From: DASRYH01 sp035687245 | GTDB lineage: Bacteria > Actinomycetota > Coriobacteriia > Anaerosomatales > PHET01 | NCBI GenBank assembly: GCA_035687245.1 | Contig: DASRYH010000003.1 | Location: 1-44,232 of the forward strand | Direction: 5' to 3' | Length of the DNA: 44,232 nt | In this document: piece by piece, positions 14,179 through 21,798 of the stretch | Position numbering within the stretch: position 1 is the first letter of the stretch | How the letters are laid out: each line of letters begins with the position of its first letter | Translations under genes and position numbers: made by a program | The notes under the pieces: generated by a model | Told to the model about the DNA's origin: nothing | The model's database searches: none | The model's input: only the letters and a program-made list of their open reading frames with translations

Positions 14179-15555
14179 CTAGCCCTCGGTCTTCTTCGCG
14201 CCCCGCTTGTCGGCCCAACCCTCGACCGTCCGCTGGTCCGTGCGTTCGATGCCCAGCGCGCCGTCCGGGACATCGCGAGTAATCGCACTTCCCGCACCGG
14301 TCGTCGCAGCGTCGCCGATCCTTACGGGTGCCACCAGCATCGTATCAGAGCCGATGAACGCTCCGTTGCCAATCACGGTGGAGTGTTTGCTCACACCGTC
14401 ATAGTTGCAGGTGATAGTGCCGGCCCCGAGATTCGAGCCCTTGCCGATGGTCGCATCGCCGATGTAGGACAGGTGAGGGACCTTGCTGCCGTCGCCCACA
14501 GTGGAGTTCTTGATCTCGACGCACGTGCCGGCCTTGGCCTTGTCGCCGAGTACGGTTCCGGGCCGCAGGTAGGCAACGGGTCCGACGAGGGCGCCCTCGC
14601 CCACCTGAGCCCCCAGCACGATGCTGGAGTCGACGAGCGCACCAGCACCGATCGCCGAATCGGTGATACGCGAGTTCGGGCCGATCGTGCAGCCCTCGGC
14701 GACGGTCGTGGCGCCCATAAGCATCGTCATCGGCAGCAGCTCGACATCGCGGGCTAGGACTACGCGGGGACCGATCCACACGAGGTCCGGATCGGTCATC
14801 GTCACGCCGTCCACCATCCACGCGCGGTTGATTCGGCGCTGCATGACCTTCGTGGCCTCAGCGAGCTGCAACCTCGAGTTGATGCCCAACGTCTCTAGTG
14901 GATCGGCGGTCTCAAGCGCCGAGACCATCAGGCCCTCCGAGTTGAAGACCTCGAGCATGTCGGTGAGGTAGTACTCGCCAGCCGCATTGTCGGTGCTCAG
15001 CCTATCGAGGTGCGCGAAGAGCACGGCTGCGTCGAAACAGTAGGTGCCCGTGTTGACCTCATCGATGCGGCGCTGCTCAGCCGAGCAGTCCTTCTCCTCG
15101 ACGATCGCCGAAACGGAGCCGTCGGCAGCGCGAACGATCCGGCCATAGCCGGTGGGATCAGGCATCCGGGCGGTCAGCACCGTGACCACCGAGCCCGATG
15201 TTTCGCGCATCGCGATGAGCCCGGCTATCGTCTCGGGCGCGATCAAGGGCGAGTCTCCCGCAAGCACGACGAGCGAACCGCGCACGTCGGCAAGCGCGTC
15301 TCTGGCGCACAGCACGGCGTGGCCTGTTCCGAGCTGCTGCTCCTGCCGAACGCAGGTGATATCCGGAAGAAGCGCCTCGACGACCTCGGCACGGTGCCCG
15401 GTGACGGTCACGACGCGCTCGCAGCCGGCAGCCTGCGCTGCGGCGATCACGTAGCGGACGATCGGGACCCCCAGGACTTCGTGCGCGACCTTTGGCAGGT
15501 CGGACTTCATGCGGGTGCCTTCTCCCGCGGCAAGAACGAGCGCGGTGGCGGTCAT
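14179..15555 (-). CDS. glmU: Bifunctional GlcN-1-P acetyltransferase / GlcNAc-1-P uridyltransferase
   Basis: This 458-aa two-domain enzyme makes UDP-GlcNAc for peptidoglycan. The N-terminal pyrophosphorylase has the nucleotide loop LAAGEGTRMKSDLPK, then EQQLGTGHAV and the metal Asp in AGDSPL. The C-terminal left-handed beta helix of hexapeptide repeats runs from about 265 and carries the acetyltransferase residues in AYLRPGTVLGDKAKAGTCVE, KNS and GAGTITCNYDG. Length and domain order are normal. A G-rich ribosome site precedes the ATG at 15555. It heads the glmU-prs-rplY-pth run, downstream of tRNA-Gln and spoVG. Confidence 0.97.
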   Translation of the reverse strand: MTATALVLAAGEGTRMKSDLPKVAHEVLGVPIVRYVIAAAQAAGCERVVTVTGHRAEVVEALLPDITCVRQEQQLGTGHAVLCARDALADVRGSLVVLAGDSPLIAPETIAGLIAMRETSGSVVTVLTARMPDPTGYGRIVRAADGSVSAIVEEKDCSAEQRRIDEVNTGTYCFDAAVLFAHLDRLSTDNAAGEYYLTDMLEVFNSEGLMVSALETADPLETLGINSRLQLAEATKVMQRRINRAWMVDGVTMTDPDLVWIGPRVVLARDVELLPMTMLMGATTVAEGCTIGPNSRITDSAIGAGALVDSSIVLGAQVGEGALVGPVAYLRPGTVLGDKAKAGTCVEIKNSTVGDGSKVPHLSYIGDATIGKGSNLGAGTITCNYDGVSKHSTVIGNGAFIGSDTMLVAPVRIGDAATTGAGSAITRDVPDGALGIERTDQRTVEGWADKRGAKKTEG

Positions 15556-15617
15556 CGGTGATGACTCCCCTCCATGTAGGCGCGAACGGTCGCTTATGCG
15601 CGACCGGGACTTGCGGT

Positions 15618-15691
15618 TGGCTGGGGCACCAGGATTCGAACCTGGATTACGGGAACCAAAATCCCGAGTCCTGCCGTTGAACGATGCCCCA
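15618..15691 (-). tRNA. tRNA-Gln (anticodon UUG)
   Basis: On the minus strand a full cloverleaf is readable. The acceptor TGGGGCA pairs with TGCCCCA, followed by G and an encoded CCA. The anticodon stem CGGGA/TCCCG encloses TTTTGGT, giving anticodon TTG. The T arm is CCAGG-TTCGAAT-CCTGG. Length is 74 with CCA. Confidence 0.96.
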
Positions 15692-15737
15692 GTTTAGCGC
15701 CGCAAGTGTAGGGAGAGGCCCGAAGTCACGTCAACAA

Positions 15738-15761
15738 CGCCCTCACCCGAGAGCGAGGGCG
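15738..15761 (-). terminator. Weak terminator after spoVG
   Basis: CGCCCTC (15738-15744) and GAGGGCG (15755-15761) form a 7-bp stem with a 10-base loop. On the minus strand it is followed by TTGTTGAC rather than a full T run. It lies between spoVG and tRNA-Gln. Confidence 0.45.
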
Positions 15762-15788
15762 CGGTGTGCCGTGAAGGGTGGCGCGGCT

Positions 15789-16112
15789 CTAGGCGCCGAG
15801 AAGTTCGGGTGAGACGTCCTCGACGTCGCCCGCGGCGGCGGCAGCAGCGAAGGCGTCGACACCGCCCTCTTCGAGGAACTGAGCGAGCACGGCGTCTTGG
15901 ATACCGTTGCGCGCATCGGTGTTGATCGGGTGGCAGATGTCGCGGAACTCGCCGTTGGGAAGCTTGCGAGACGGCATGGCGACGAAGATCCCCTTGTCTC
16001 CATTCACCACACGCAGGTCGTGAACGACGAAACAGTCATCGACGACGATGCTAGCTATCGCCACGACTTTGTTCATCGCCACAGGCCTAAGGGTGACCTT
16101 GGTGATCTTCAT
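15789..16112 (-). CDS. spoVG: SpoVG regulatory protein
   Basis: This 107-aa small DNA/RNA-binding regulator was first known from septation control in sporulating Bacillus and is also present in non-sporulating bacteria. The conserved core is clear: MKITKVTLRP, ASIVVDDCFVVHDLRVVNG, KGIFVAMPSRKLPNGEFRDICHPIN, then a helical region. The usual Bacillus form is about 97 aa; the Ala/Glu-rich tail here is slightly longer. GAGGGGG before the ATG is the ribosome site. The AT-rich 16150-16230 region upstream probably holds its promoter. It lies between the ispE pair and glmU, as in Bacillus. Confidence 0.95.
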   Translation of the reverse strand: MKITKVTLRPVAMNKVVAIASIVVDDCFVVHDLRVVNGDKGIFVAMPSRKLPNGEFRDICHPINTDARNGIQDAVLAQFLEEGGVDAFAAAAAAGDVEDVSPELLGA

Positions 16113-16269
16113 TGACGCGCCCCCTCGAAAGACCCAGGCATTATGCGGCGTATTCGGCCGAACTATCGAACGTGAATGTTAGCATCATCTTGTCATTTGG
16201 AAAACTACCTGTAATTGGTAGTGAAGGCCGCTTTTCAAAGGTCGAGCCGCTGGCCATCGGGGTGTGGTC

Positions 16270-17025
16270 CTACCGCCCCCGAGCTGCGATTACTGCCTCA
16301 GCCACCGCCACGTCGACGGGCTTGTCGACGTCCGCGCCGATGGATGCGTGGCGCGTGTAGATGGCAGCGCAGCGGCCCCCCAGCAGCTGCCCCATCTTCT
16401 TTTCGACATCCGACGGGTTAAGCCTACCCGAGACGAGTTTGACAATGAAAGGGAATCCTATGACGCGCGCCATCGCCACGGGGCTCTTGCGCGTTTCGAA
16501 GAGCTTCTGGCCGATCTCGCGGTTACGTTTCACGAGCTCCGGTGCGAGCAGCATCATGTTGCCGCCCGTGATGGGGCCAGTAACCAGTTTGATGTAGGTG
16601 CGCTTCGACCCGGGGAACTGCTCTTCCATCGCCTCTTTGGGCACAAGCGGGTAGGTGAAGTCCGCTCCCGATTCGAGGGACTGTTCTATGTAGTCGTCGA
16701 CCGCCTCCGGCGTAAGCGCGGGAAGGTCCCCGGTCGCGACGAGCACGGGCCGGTCTGACCGAAAGGCCCCCACTCCGGCGATCACGTTGTCGATGAAGCT
16801 ATCCCCGGAAAGCACGAGCTTGTCGACCTTGTCGGCCCACGGACCGAGGTTCTCCGTGGTCGGGATGACGACCGCGACTTCTGCGATGTTCGCAGAGTCG
16901 CGCATGGCGTCGACGACCCACTCGACGAGCGGCTTGCCAGCTACTGGCACTAGGCCTTTGACGCTGACAGCGGGGTCGATGACAGCACCGTCCCCGCCCG
17001 CCAAAATGACCGCGTCTACCTTCAT
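16270..17025 (-). CDS. MobA-like nucleotidyltransferase
   Basis: This 251-aa protein of the GT-A nucleotidyltransferase fold has an N-terminal loop AVILAGGDG, a Lys in SVKGLVPVAGKPLVEWVVDA, and a metal-binding motif VATGDLPALTP. These match the NTP-transferase/MobA superfamily, which makes NDP-sugars, or the Mo cofactor dinucleotide. The central GPITGGNMMLLAPELV and the C-terminal helical part are conserved in unassigned actinobacterial neighbours of ispE. The ATG overlaps the ispE stop (ATGA), so it is coupled to ispE. It occupies the place of purR/yabJ in the Bacillus order. The substrate is not known; IspD is unlikely because the IspD signature motifs are missing. Confidence 0.8.
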   Translation of the reverse strand: MKVDAVILAGGDGAVIDPAVSVKGLVPVAGKPLVEWVVDAMRDSANIAEVAVVIPTTENLGPWADKVDKLVLSGDSFIDNVIAGVGAFRSDRPVLVATGDLPALTPEAVDDYIEQSLESGADFTYPLVPKEAMEEQFPGSKRTYIKLVTGPITGGNMMLLAPELVKRNREIGQKLFETRKSPVAMARVIGFPFIVKLVSGRLNPSDVEKKMGQLLGGRCAAIYTRHASIGADVDKPVDVAVAEAVIAARGR

Positions 17026-17903
17026 GCCAGACCTTCCTCGACGTTCGGCGCCGAAACGAGGCGCGTCGGCATACCCCACCAGCCGCGGGCACGAGCAGCT
17101 GCTGCGACGCGCTCGGAGATCTGTTCGCTCCCGGTGATCGCGAACACCGCGGAACCCGAGCCGGCCATCACGCTGCCGAGGACTTCGTCCTGCGTCGCGA
17201 CCCACTCTAGCGCGTCGCCCACTGAGGGAACCAGCGCGGTCGAGATCGGCTCGAAGTTGTTGGCGAGCGCCGTCCCAAGGGCCGCCGAATCGCCGGTCTC
17301 GAGCGCGTGGACCACCCCGGACGCGTCGCCGGCCGGCTCCGGCGCAGCATCGAACGCGCGGTACGCGGCGGCGGTGGAGACGGGCTCAGGCGGGCGTACG
17401 AGCACGGCATGGGCGTTGGAGGCGGGCAGTATGCGCACCAGATGGTCGCCCCGCTCTGTCATCAGCGCCGCACCCCCTACGAGAAAGAAGGCGACATCGG
17501 CCCCGACGCTGCGGGCTGCAGTCCAGCAGCGCTCGTCGAAGATGTCGATGCCCCACATACGGGCAAGCCCGCGGATGACCGCGGCAGCGTCGCTCGAGCC
17601 GCCGCCGAGCCCAGCGCCGTGCGGAACGTGCTTGCGGATTGCGATGTGGACGCTAGGCTCACGCCCGACCAGCCGGCCAAATTCGCGAGCGGCCTTGGCG
17701 GCCAAGTTGTCCTCAACGCCGACGCCGACATCGGGGACGCAGGTGACCGAAAGCCCGTCTGCGGCCGCGAGTGACAACTCGTCGGCGAGATCAAGCTCGT
17801 GAAAGACGGCGTCTACCGTGTGGTAGCCATCTGGGCGAACGCCGCCGACCCCTAAGAAGAGGTTGACCTTGGCAGGCGCGAGCACGTGAACGCTATCGGA
17901 CAA
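17022..17903 (-). CDS. ispE: 4-diphosphocytidyl-2-C-methyl-D-erythritol kinase
   Basis: This 293-aa GHMP kinase phosphorylates CDP-ME in the MEP isoprenoid pathway. Motifs are APAKVNLFLGVGGVRPDGYH near the N-terminus, the ATP loop PHGAGLGGGSSDAAAV, and the C-terminal MAGSGSAVFAI. The TTG start at 17903 is supported by AAGGAAGG four bases upstream and by family length. It overlaps the next gene by ATGA. It lies downstream of veg, behind the strong terminator at 17925-17960, so it must have its own promoter close by or rely on read-through. Confidence 0.96.
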   Translation of the reverse strand: MSDSVHVLAPAKVNLFLGVGGVRPDGYHTVDAVFHELDLADELSLAAADGLSVTCVPDVGVGVEDNLAAKAAREFGRLVGREPSVHIAIRKHVPHGAGLGGGSSDAAAVIRGLARMWGIDIFDERCWTAARSVGADVAFFLVGGAALMTERGDHLVRILPASNAHAVLVRPPEPVSTAAAYRAFDAAPEPAGDASGVVHALETGDSAALGTALANNFEPISTALVPSVGDALEWVATQDEVLGSVMAGSGSAVFAITGSEQISERVAAAARARGWWGMPTRLVSAPNVEEGLA

Positions 17904-17924
17904 CCGGCCTTCCTTTGCATAAGA

Positions 17925-17960
17925 AACGAGCGCGGTGCCCGCGACGGGTCCGCGCTCGTT
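17925..17960 (-). terminator. Strong terminator after veg
   Basis: AACGAGCGCGG (17925-17935) and CCGCGCTCGTT (17950-17960) form a perfect 11-bp stem with a 14-base loop. On the minus strand it is followed by TCTTATG. It separates veg from ispE. Confidence 0.8.
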
Positions 17961-17989
17961 GTCCGGGCCATACGATCCGAAACTACGTA

Positions 17990-18271
17990 CTAGTTGAGCC
18001 AGGGGAAGAGGCTCTCGCCGCTCTCCGGATGGGTGAGCTCCACCGTGCCGGTGAGCACGTCGACGTACTGGTAAGAGGCTCGCGCAGTGCGCTCACGCTT
18101 CTCCTGCACTTCGACAACAAAGAGAGCTGGGTGGGTCTGCATTAGGACCCCCTCGCGCTCGACGATCTTCGAGCGCCCCATGTTGGCTTTGACGCGGATA
18201 CGGGCACCGGTCAGTCCTTCGAGGTCAGAGCGGATGCGACCGACGACCTCAGCCTGACGTGCAAGGTCCAT
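17990..18271 (-). CDS. veg: Veg family protein
   Basis: This 93-aa full-length Veg protein shows VVGRIRSDLEGLTGARIRVKANMGRSK followed by the beta strands EREGVLMQTHPALFVVEV and ASYQYVDVLTGTVEL. Veg is highly expressed and in B. subtilis promotes biofilm formation by acting against SinR; its molecular role elsewhere is not settled. AAGGAGG is 10 bases before the ATG at 18271, and a TTG directly before it (18274) is a possible alternative start. The gene has its own promoter region at 18303-18328 and terminator at 17925, so it forms a single-gene unit between rsmA and ispE, as in Bacillus. Confidence 0.93.
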   Translation of the reverse strand: MDLARQAEVVGRIRSDLEGLTGARIRVKANMGRSKIVEREGVLMQTHPALFVVEVQEKRERTARASYQYVDVLTGTVELTHPESGESLFPWLN

Positions 18272-18302
18272 CAAGGAAAAACCTCCTTAGTTCCAAGCGG
18301 CG

Positions 18303-18328
18303 AGTATAGCCGAAAACGGGCCTTTTCG
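18303..18328 (-). promoter_or_regulatory. veg promoter with an operator-like inverted repeat
   Basis: TATACT (minus, 18308-18303) is a good -10. Directly upstream, CGAAAA (18311-18316) and TTTTCG (18323-18328) form an inverted repeat lying between -10 and -35, where a bound protein would block polymerase. No strong -35 hexamer is visible, fitting a regulated promoter. Confidence 0.5.
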
Positions 18329-18343
18329 CCAGCCTCTAAGGGG

Positions 18344-19207
18344 TCAGAGCAGCGATTTTGTGCGGAAAAGTGAGGCGAGTGTCACAAATGTGGCCGGTTC
18401 GAGGACTTCGGCGCGAAGACCGCCGTCGACCCCGGCCTCGGCGAGTACCTCGTCGAGTGCGCTGGCCTCCACGCCAAGGGTGGCTCGCAGCGAGTTCCGT
18501 ATGGTCTTGCGGCGCTGGGCGAACGCTGCGTCAGCAACGCGCGATGCATCCGCGAGGAGTTGCGGGGCTATCGATTCGGCGATCCGCTCGAGTCTGATGA
18601 CAGTCGACTCAACGCGAGGCGGGGGCAGAAAACAGCCGCGAGCGACTTGGAAACGCCCCGCTGGGCGCGCCCTGAGCTGCAGTTTCACCGTGTAGGCGCC
18701 GTAGTCTTTGGTGCCCGGAACCGCTGACATGCGGTCCGCCACTTCGGTCTGGACCATGACCGTGGCCTGTCTCAGCGACGGCAGCTCCTCAAAGAAGCGC
18801 AACACCACCGTGGCCGCGACCTGATAGGGCAGGTTGGCGACGAGCGCGACCGGCTCGCCGAAGGCACGCGCGAGCTGTTCGGGTGTGATCGCGACGGCGT
18901 CCTCGTAGACGAGCGCGAAGCGATCGCAGTCCGCGGTCGCCTCGGCTATGGCTGGCTCGAGTGCCTTGTCGCGCTCGACTGCGACGATCGCGCCTGCCAC
19001 CTCGCAAAGAGCGACCGTGAGGGTGCCAATCCCCGGGCCCACTTCGATAACCGTCTCGTCACCTTCGAGTTGGGCGAGATCGATGATCCGGCCGATGATG
19101 TTGTCGTCGACGAGGAAGTGCTGACCCAGCGACTTCTTCGTGTAGAGGCCGTGACGTTTCAGTGCAGCGATCGTCGCCGACGGAGAGGCTAGGCGCGAGA
19201 AGGGCAC
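18344..19207 (-). CDS. rsmA: 16S rRNA dimethyladenosine transferase (KsgA)
   Basis: This 287-aa enzyme dimethylates A1518 and A1519 in helix 45 of 16S rRNA. The N-terminal KKSLGQHFLVDDNII, the SAM-binding IEVGPGIGTLTVAL, the motif IV NLPYQVAATVV, and C-terminal AFAQRRKTIRNSL are all diagnostic. GTG at 19207 is chosen: it begins one base after the stop of the upstream gene (TGA-C-GTG), so translation is probably coupled, and homologues start at this point. The open frame extends about 130 codons upstream, but that part is antisense shadow of the 3D-domain gene. Confidence 0.96.
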   Translation of the reverse strand: MPFSRLASPSATIAALKRHGLYTKKSLGQHFLVDDNIIGRIIDLAQLEGDETVIEVGPGIGTLTVALCEVAGAIVAVERDKALEPAIAEATADCDRFALVYEDAVAITPEQLARAFGEPVALVANLPYQVAATVVLRFFEELPSLRQATVMVQTEVADRMSAVPGTKDYGAYTVKLQLRARPAGRFQVARGCFLPPPRVESTVIRLERIAESIAPQLLADASRVADAAFAQRRKTIRNSLRATLGVEASALDEVLAEAGVDGGLRAEVLEPATFVTLASLFRTKSLL

Positions 19208-19208
19208 G

Positions 19209-20210
19209 TCAGTCGAGAATCGTGATCGTGACGGACCGACGTCCCCAGCGCATGCACTCGGAGACGGTGCGGAAGCACAGGTCGATTCGGCGGCCATCGA
19301 TCGCGCCACCCGTGTCGGCGGCGACTGCGTAGCCGTAGCCCGGGACGTAGACGTGAGTGCCGAGCGGGATGACGTCGGGGTCGACGGCGATGACGCCCTT
19401 GACCGCCTTGGCTCCCGTCGCCGTGATGTCGTTGATGTCGCTCTGCTGCGACGAGTAGCCAGTCGTCTCCACGCGGAGCTGGCGGCGGCTCGCGCCGGGC
19501 CCGCTGGGCTTGACCCAGTTGCGCGATCCGGTGCCGACGGCGACCACTGCGTCCTTAGGCTTCTCGACGACACTCTCGGCGGTAAGCACCGGCGTGGTCT
19601 CGACACCGTTGGCGACCATGACAGAGAAGACGCGCACCACGCGACCAGGTTCGCCCGGGCTCACGACCTGCTTGGCACCTTGCTTGAGCGTAGGGTCATT
19701 GGTCTTGTGAACGGCCGGCGAGATCGAGGCGTTCTGGCGAACGATGCGCAAGAACGCATCGGGCACCGTCACCGTCATGCCCGGCCTGAGCTGTGCGTCC
19801 AGCGGAGGCTGCACGCCGGTGTTGTCGGCGGGATCGAGGCCGGCGGCGACCAGAGCGTCGGAGACGTTGGCTCCGATGACTCGCAGAGGCACTCTTCGGC
19901 GCCCCAACTGCAGCGTCACGGGAACGGAGTGGCGAACGACGACGGTCATTCCGGAAAGGACCTTGGCCGAAGTGGCGGGTGCGACGACATCGGCAGCGCC
20001 GACGCTGACGCCCGCGTCAGCCAGCAGCTCCGCTACGTTGGACGCCTGTGTCTGAGTCGTGCGCGACTTACCGTCGACGACGAGACGAACGTCCTTCTGT
20101 GCCCACACGAACCCGGTGATGGAGAAGACTACGATAGCTGCTGGAACGAAGGCTGCGATGAGGTACTGGGTCTTCGAGCGCCGTGTCGGCCATGTCGGCC
20201 GAGCGTCCAA
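19209..20210 (-). CDS. YabE-like cell-wall protein: DUF348 repeats, G5, 3D domain
   Basis: This 333-aa protein has a short basic N-terminus, a transmembrane or signal segment (about 16-37), two DUF348 repeats (about 41-96 and 97-153), a G5 domain (about 155-230, with VVSPGEPGRVVRVFSVMVANGVE) and a C-terminal 3D domain (about 250-333). The 3D domain, an MltA-like double-psi barrel, keeps its Asp positions in IAVDPDVIPLGTHVYVPG, AADTGGAIDGRRIDLCF. Such proteins are lytic-transglycosylase-like wall remodelling factors; in actinobacteria the same N-terminal architecture carries the Rpf domain (RpfB), and in Bacillus the gene before ksgA is yabE. The TTG start at 20210 has GAGAGG six bases upstream. 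It is probably cotranscribed with rsmA. Confidence 0.88.
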   Translation of the reverse strand: MDARPTWPTRRSKTQYLIAAFVPAAIVVFSITGFVWAQKDVRLVVDGKSRTTQTQASNVAELLADAGVSVGAADVVAPATSAKVLSGMTVVVRHSVPVTLQLGRRRVPLRVIGANVSDALVAAGLDPADNTGVQPPLDAQLRPGMTVTVPDAFLRIVRQNASISPAVHKTNDPTLKQGAKQVVSPGEPGRVVRVFSVMVANGVETTPVLTAESVVEKPKDAVVAVGTGSRNWVKPSGPGASRRQLRVETTGYSSQQSDINDITATGAKAVKGVIAVDPDVIPLGTHVYVPGYGYAVAADTGGAIDGRRIDLCFRTVSECMRWGRRSVTITILD

Positions 20211-20310
20211 GAAAGACCTCTCGAATCGGTTACAGGATGTCAACCGCTCCGTAACGAGCGGGACCTTGAAGGCTACCCCTACGCGCGAGGCGGCGCAAAC
20301 GCGCAGGTCG

Positions 20311-20910
20311 CTACGGAACGCGCGTGGCGAGCACCAGCGAGCGACCGATAGCGGCGGCCTTTTCGAGTGCGTCCGCGTGCCTGCTGATGTCGCTCGGGGA
20401 GTCCACGCCAACGAACTCGAAGGACTCTGTGAGCTCCACATCGAGTACGGCGAAGACGCTCTGCGTGGGCGTTACCGCGCACTGCGTGCCGAACGGGTCG
20501 CCCCCACCGCCGACCACGATCAGGGCGCCCGGACGCTTCTGCTCTCGACGCGGCTCCCCTAGCACGTAGCGCCGTGCCCAGTACGGCTGACAGCGGTCGT
20601 AGAGCACTTTGAGCACCGCCGGAACGCTTGCGAAGTAGACGGGGGTCGCCACCACGATCGCGTCAGCGGAGTCGAGCAGCGGGTAGACGGCGTCCATGCC
20701 GTCGCGCACCACGCACTCCCCCGTTGACGAGCATGCGTTGCAGCCACGACACGCCGCAACTCCGGAGTCCGCGGCCACGATGCGTGCCGGCACTCCACCG
20801 GCTTCTCGAACGCCGCGCTCCAACGAGTCCAGCATCCGGTCCGAGTTGCCGCCCCTGCGAGGGCTGCCGGCAATGCAAAGCACGCGCGGGCCTGGGGCTT
20901 CGCCGCTCAC
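20311..20910 (-). CDS. Iron-sulfur flavoprotein / NADPH-dependent FMN reductase family
   Basis: This 199-aa flavodoxin-like protein has the FMN phosphate loop GSPRRGGNSD at the N-terminus, then a compact cysteine motif C54-x2-C57-x2-C60-x5-C66 (CRGCNACSSTGEC). This spacing is typical of archaeal and clostridial iron-sulfur flavoproteins (Isf), which hold FMN and a [4Fe-4S] cluster and reduce O2, peroxide or quinones using ferredoxin. ATPVYFASVPAVLKVLYDR is the conserved second flavin segment. The GTG start overlaps the tatD stop (GTGA). It is an insertion relative to the Bacillus yabD-yabE order. The substrate is not known. Confidence 0.87.
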   Translation of the reverse strand: MSGEAPGPRVLCIAGSPRRGGNSDRMLDSLERGVREAGGVPARIVAADSGVAACRGCNACSSTGECVVRDGMDAVYPLLDSADAIVVATPVYFASVPAVLKVLYDRCQPYWARRYVLGEPRREQKRPGALIVVGGGGDPFGTQCAVTPTQSVFAVLDVELTESFEFVGVDSPSDISRHADALEKAAAIGRSLVLATRVP

Positions 20911-21788
20911 GAGCGATCCCTGTCGAGCAGCCGCAGGGCCGCCGAATAGGCCCTGGCGTTGAAGACGTCGAGCTCCTCGCCACGAGCTTCGGCAAGTCGT
21001 GCGGCAGTGAAGACGACCAGCGCGGGTTCGTTGGTTCGGCCACGAAAAGGTTCGGGGGCCATGAAGGGGCAGTCGGTCTCTGACAGGATGCGCCCGGCTG
21101 GCACCGCGTCGGCGGCTTCGCGCACCTCTTCGGCCTTCTTGAAGGTCACGGGGCCGGCGAAGCTCACGTGGCAGCCCAGCTCGAGGAAGGGCACCATCGT
21201 GGCTGGGTCGAGGTTGTAGCAGTGCAGGATCGCACCGGCCGTCGGCATGCCAACCTCGGCTAGTATCGCCAGCCCATCGTCGTGCGCCTCGCGCAGGTGG
21301 ATAACGACCGGCAGGTCATACTCGCGGGCGAGCTCGAGGTGACGTGCGAAGCGTGCGCGTTGCACGTCACGCGGGGAGTGGTCGTAGTGGTAGTCGAGCC
21401 CGACCTCGCCGAATGCGCAGGTCAGCGGGTCTTCGGCAAACCGGCACATCTCGGCTTCCGCCTCGGCACTGAAGTCCTTGGCGTTGTGGGGGTGTGCGCC
21501 CACTATCACCCGGACGTGCGGCACGGTCAGGTGCGGCAGGCCCCACGCCGCGAGCATCTCCGCAGCGTTCGCTCTCCAGCTCGCGAGCTCGTCATAGGTG
21601 CGCCACGCGTCCTCAGTGACGTCGGCGACGGTCGCGATGAAGCCCACGCCGGCCCAGCCAGCGCGCGCGAGGGCGAGCGCGGGGTCCTCGAGCATGTCGA
21701 GGTGCGCATGCGTGTCGGCGACCGGCCCGCCGAAGGCAGGTGCGGCCACCTCCCTGCCCTTGGCATCGCAGAACAGAGACTGATCCAT
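20907..21788 (-). CDS. tatD: TatD-family metal-dependent hydrolase
   Basis: This 293-aa amidohydrolase-fold nuclease has metal ligands in DTHAHLD, GEVGLDYHYD (Glu), VIHLREA (His), ILHCYN (His) and SETDCPF (Asp). TatD enzymes are 3'-5' exonucleases or DNases involved in DNA repair and fragmentation. The first 20 residues before DTHAHLD are longer than usual. It starts 10 bases after metG and overlaps the next gene, as in metS-yabD of Bacillus, so the two are cotranscribed. Confidence 0.93.
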   Translation of the reverse strand: MDQSLFCDAKGREVAAPAFGGPVADTHAHLDMLEDPALALARAGWAGVGFIATVADVTEDAWRTYDELASWRANAAEMLAAWGLPHLTVPHVRVIVGAHPHNAKDFSAEAEAEMCRFAEDPLTCAFGEVGLDYHYDHSPRDVQRARFARHLELAREYDLPVVIHLREAHDDGLAILAEVGMPTAGAILHCYNLDPATMVPFLELGCHVSFAGPVTFKKAEEVREAADAVPAGRILSETDCPFMAPEPFRGRTNEPALVVFTAARLAEARGEELDVFNARAYSAALRLLDRDRS

Positions 21789-21798
21789 AGTCGGGTGT

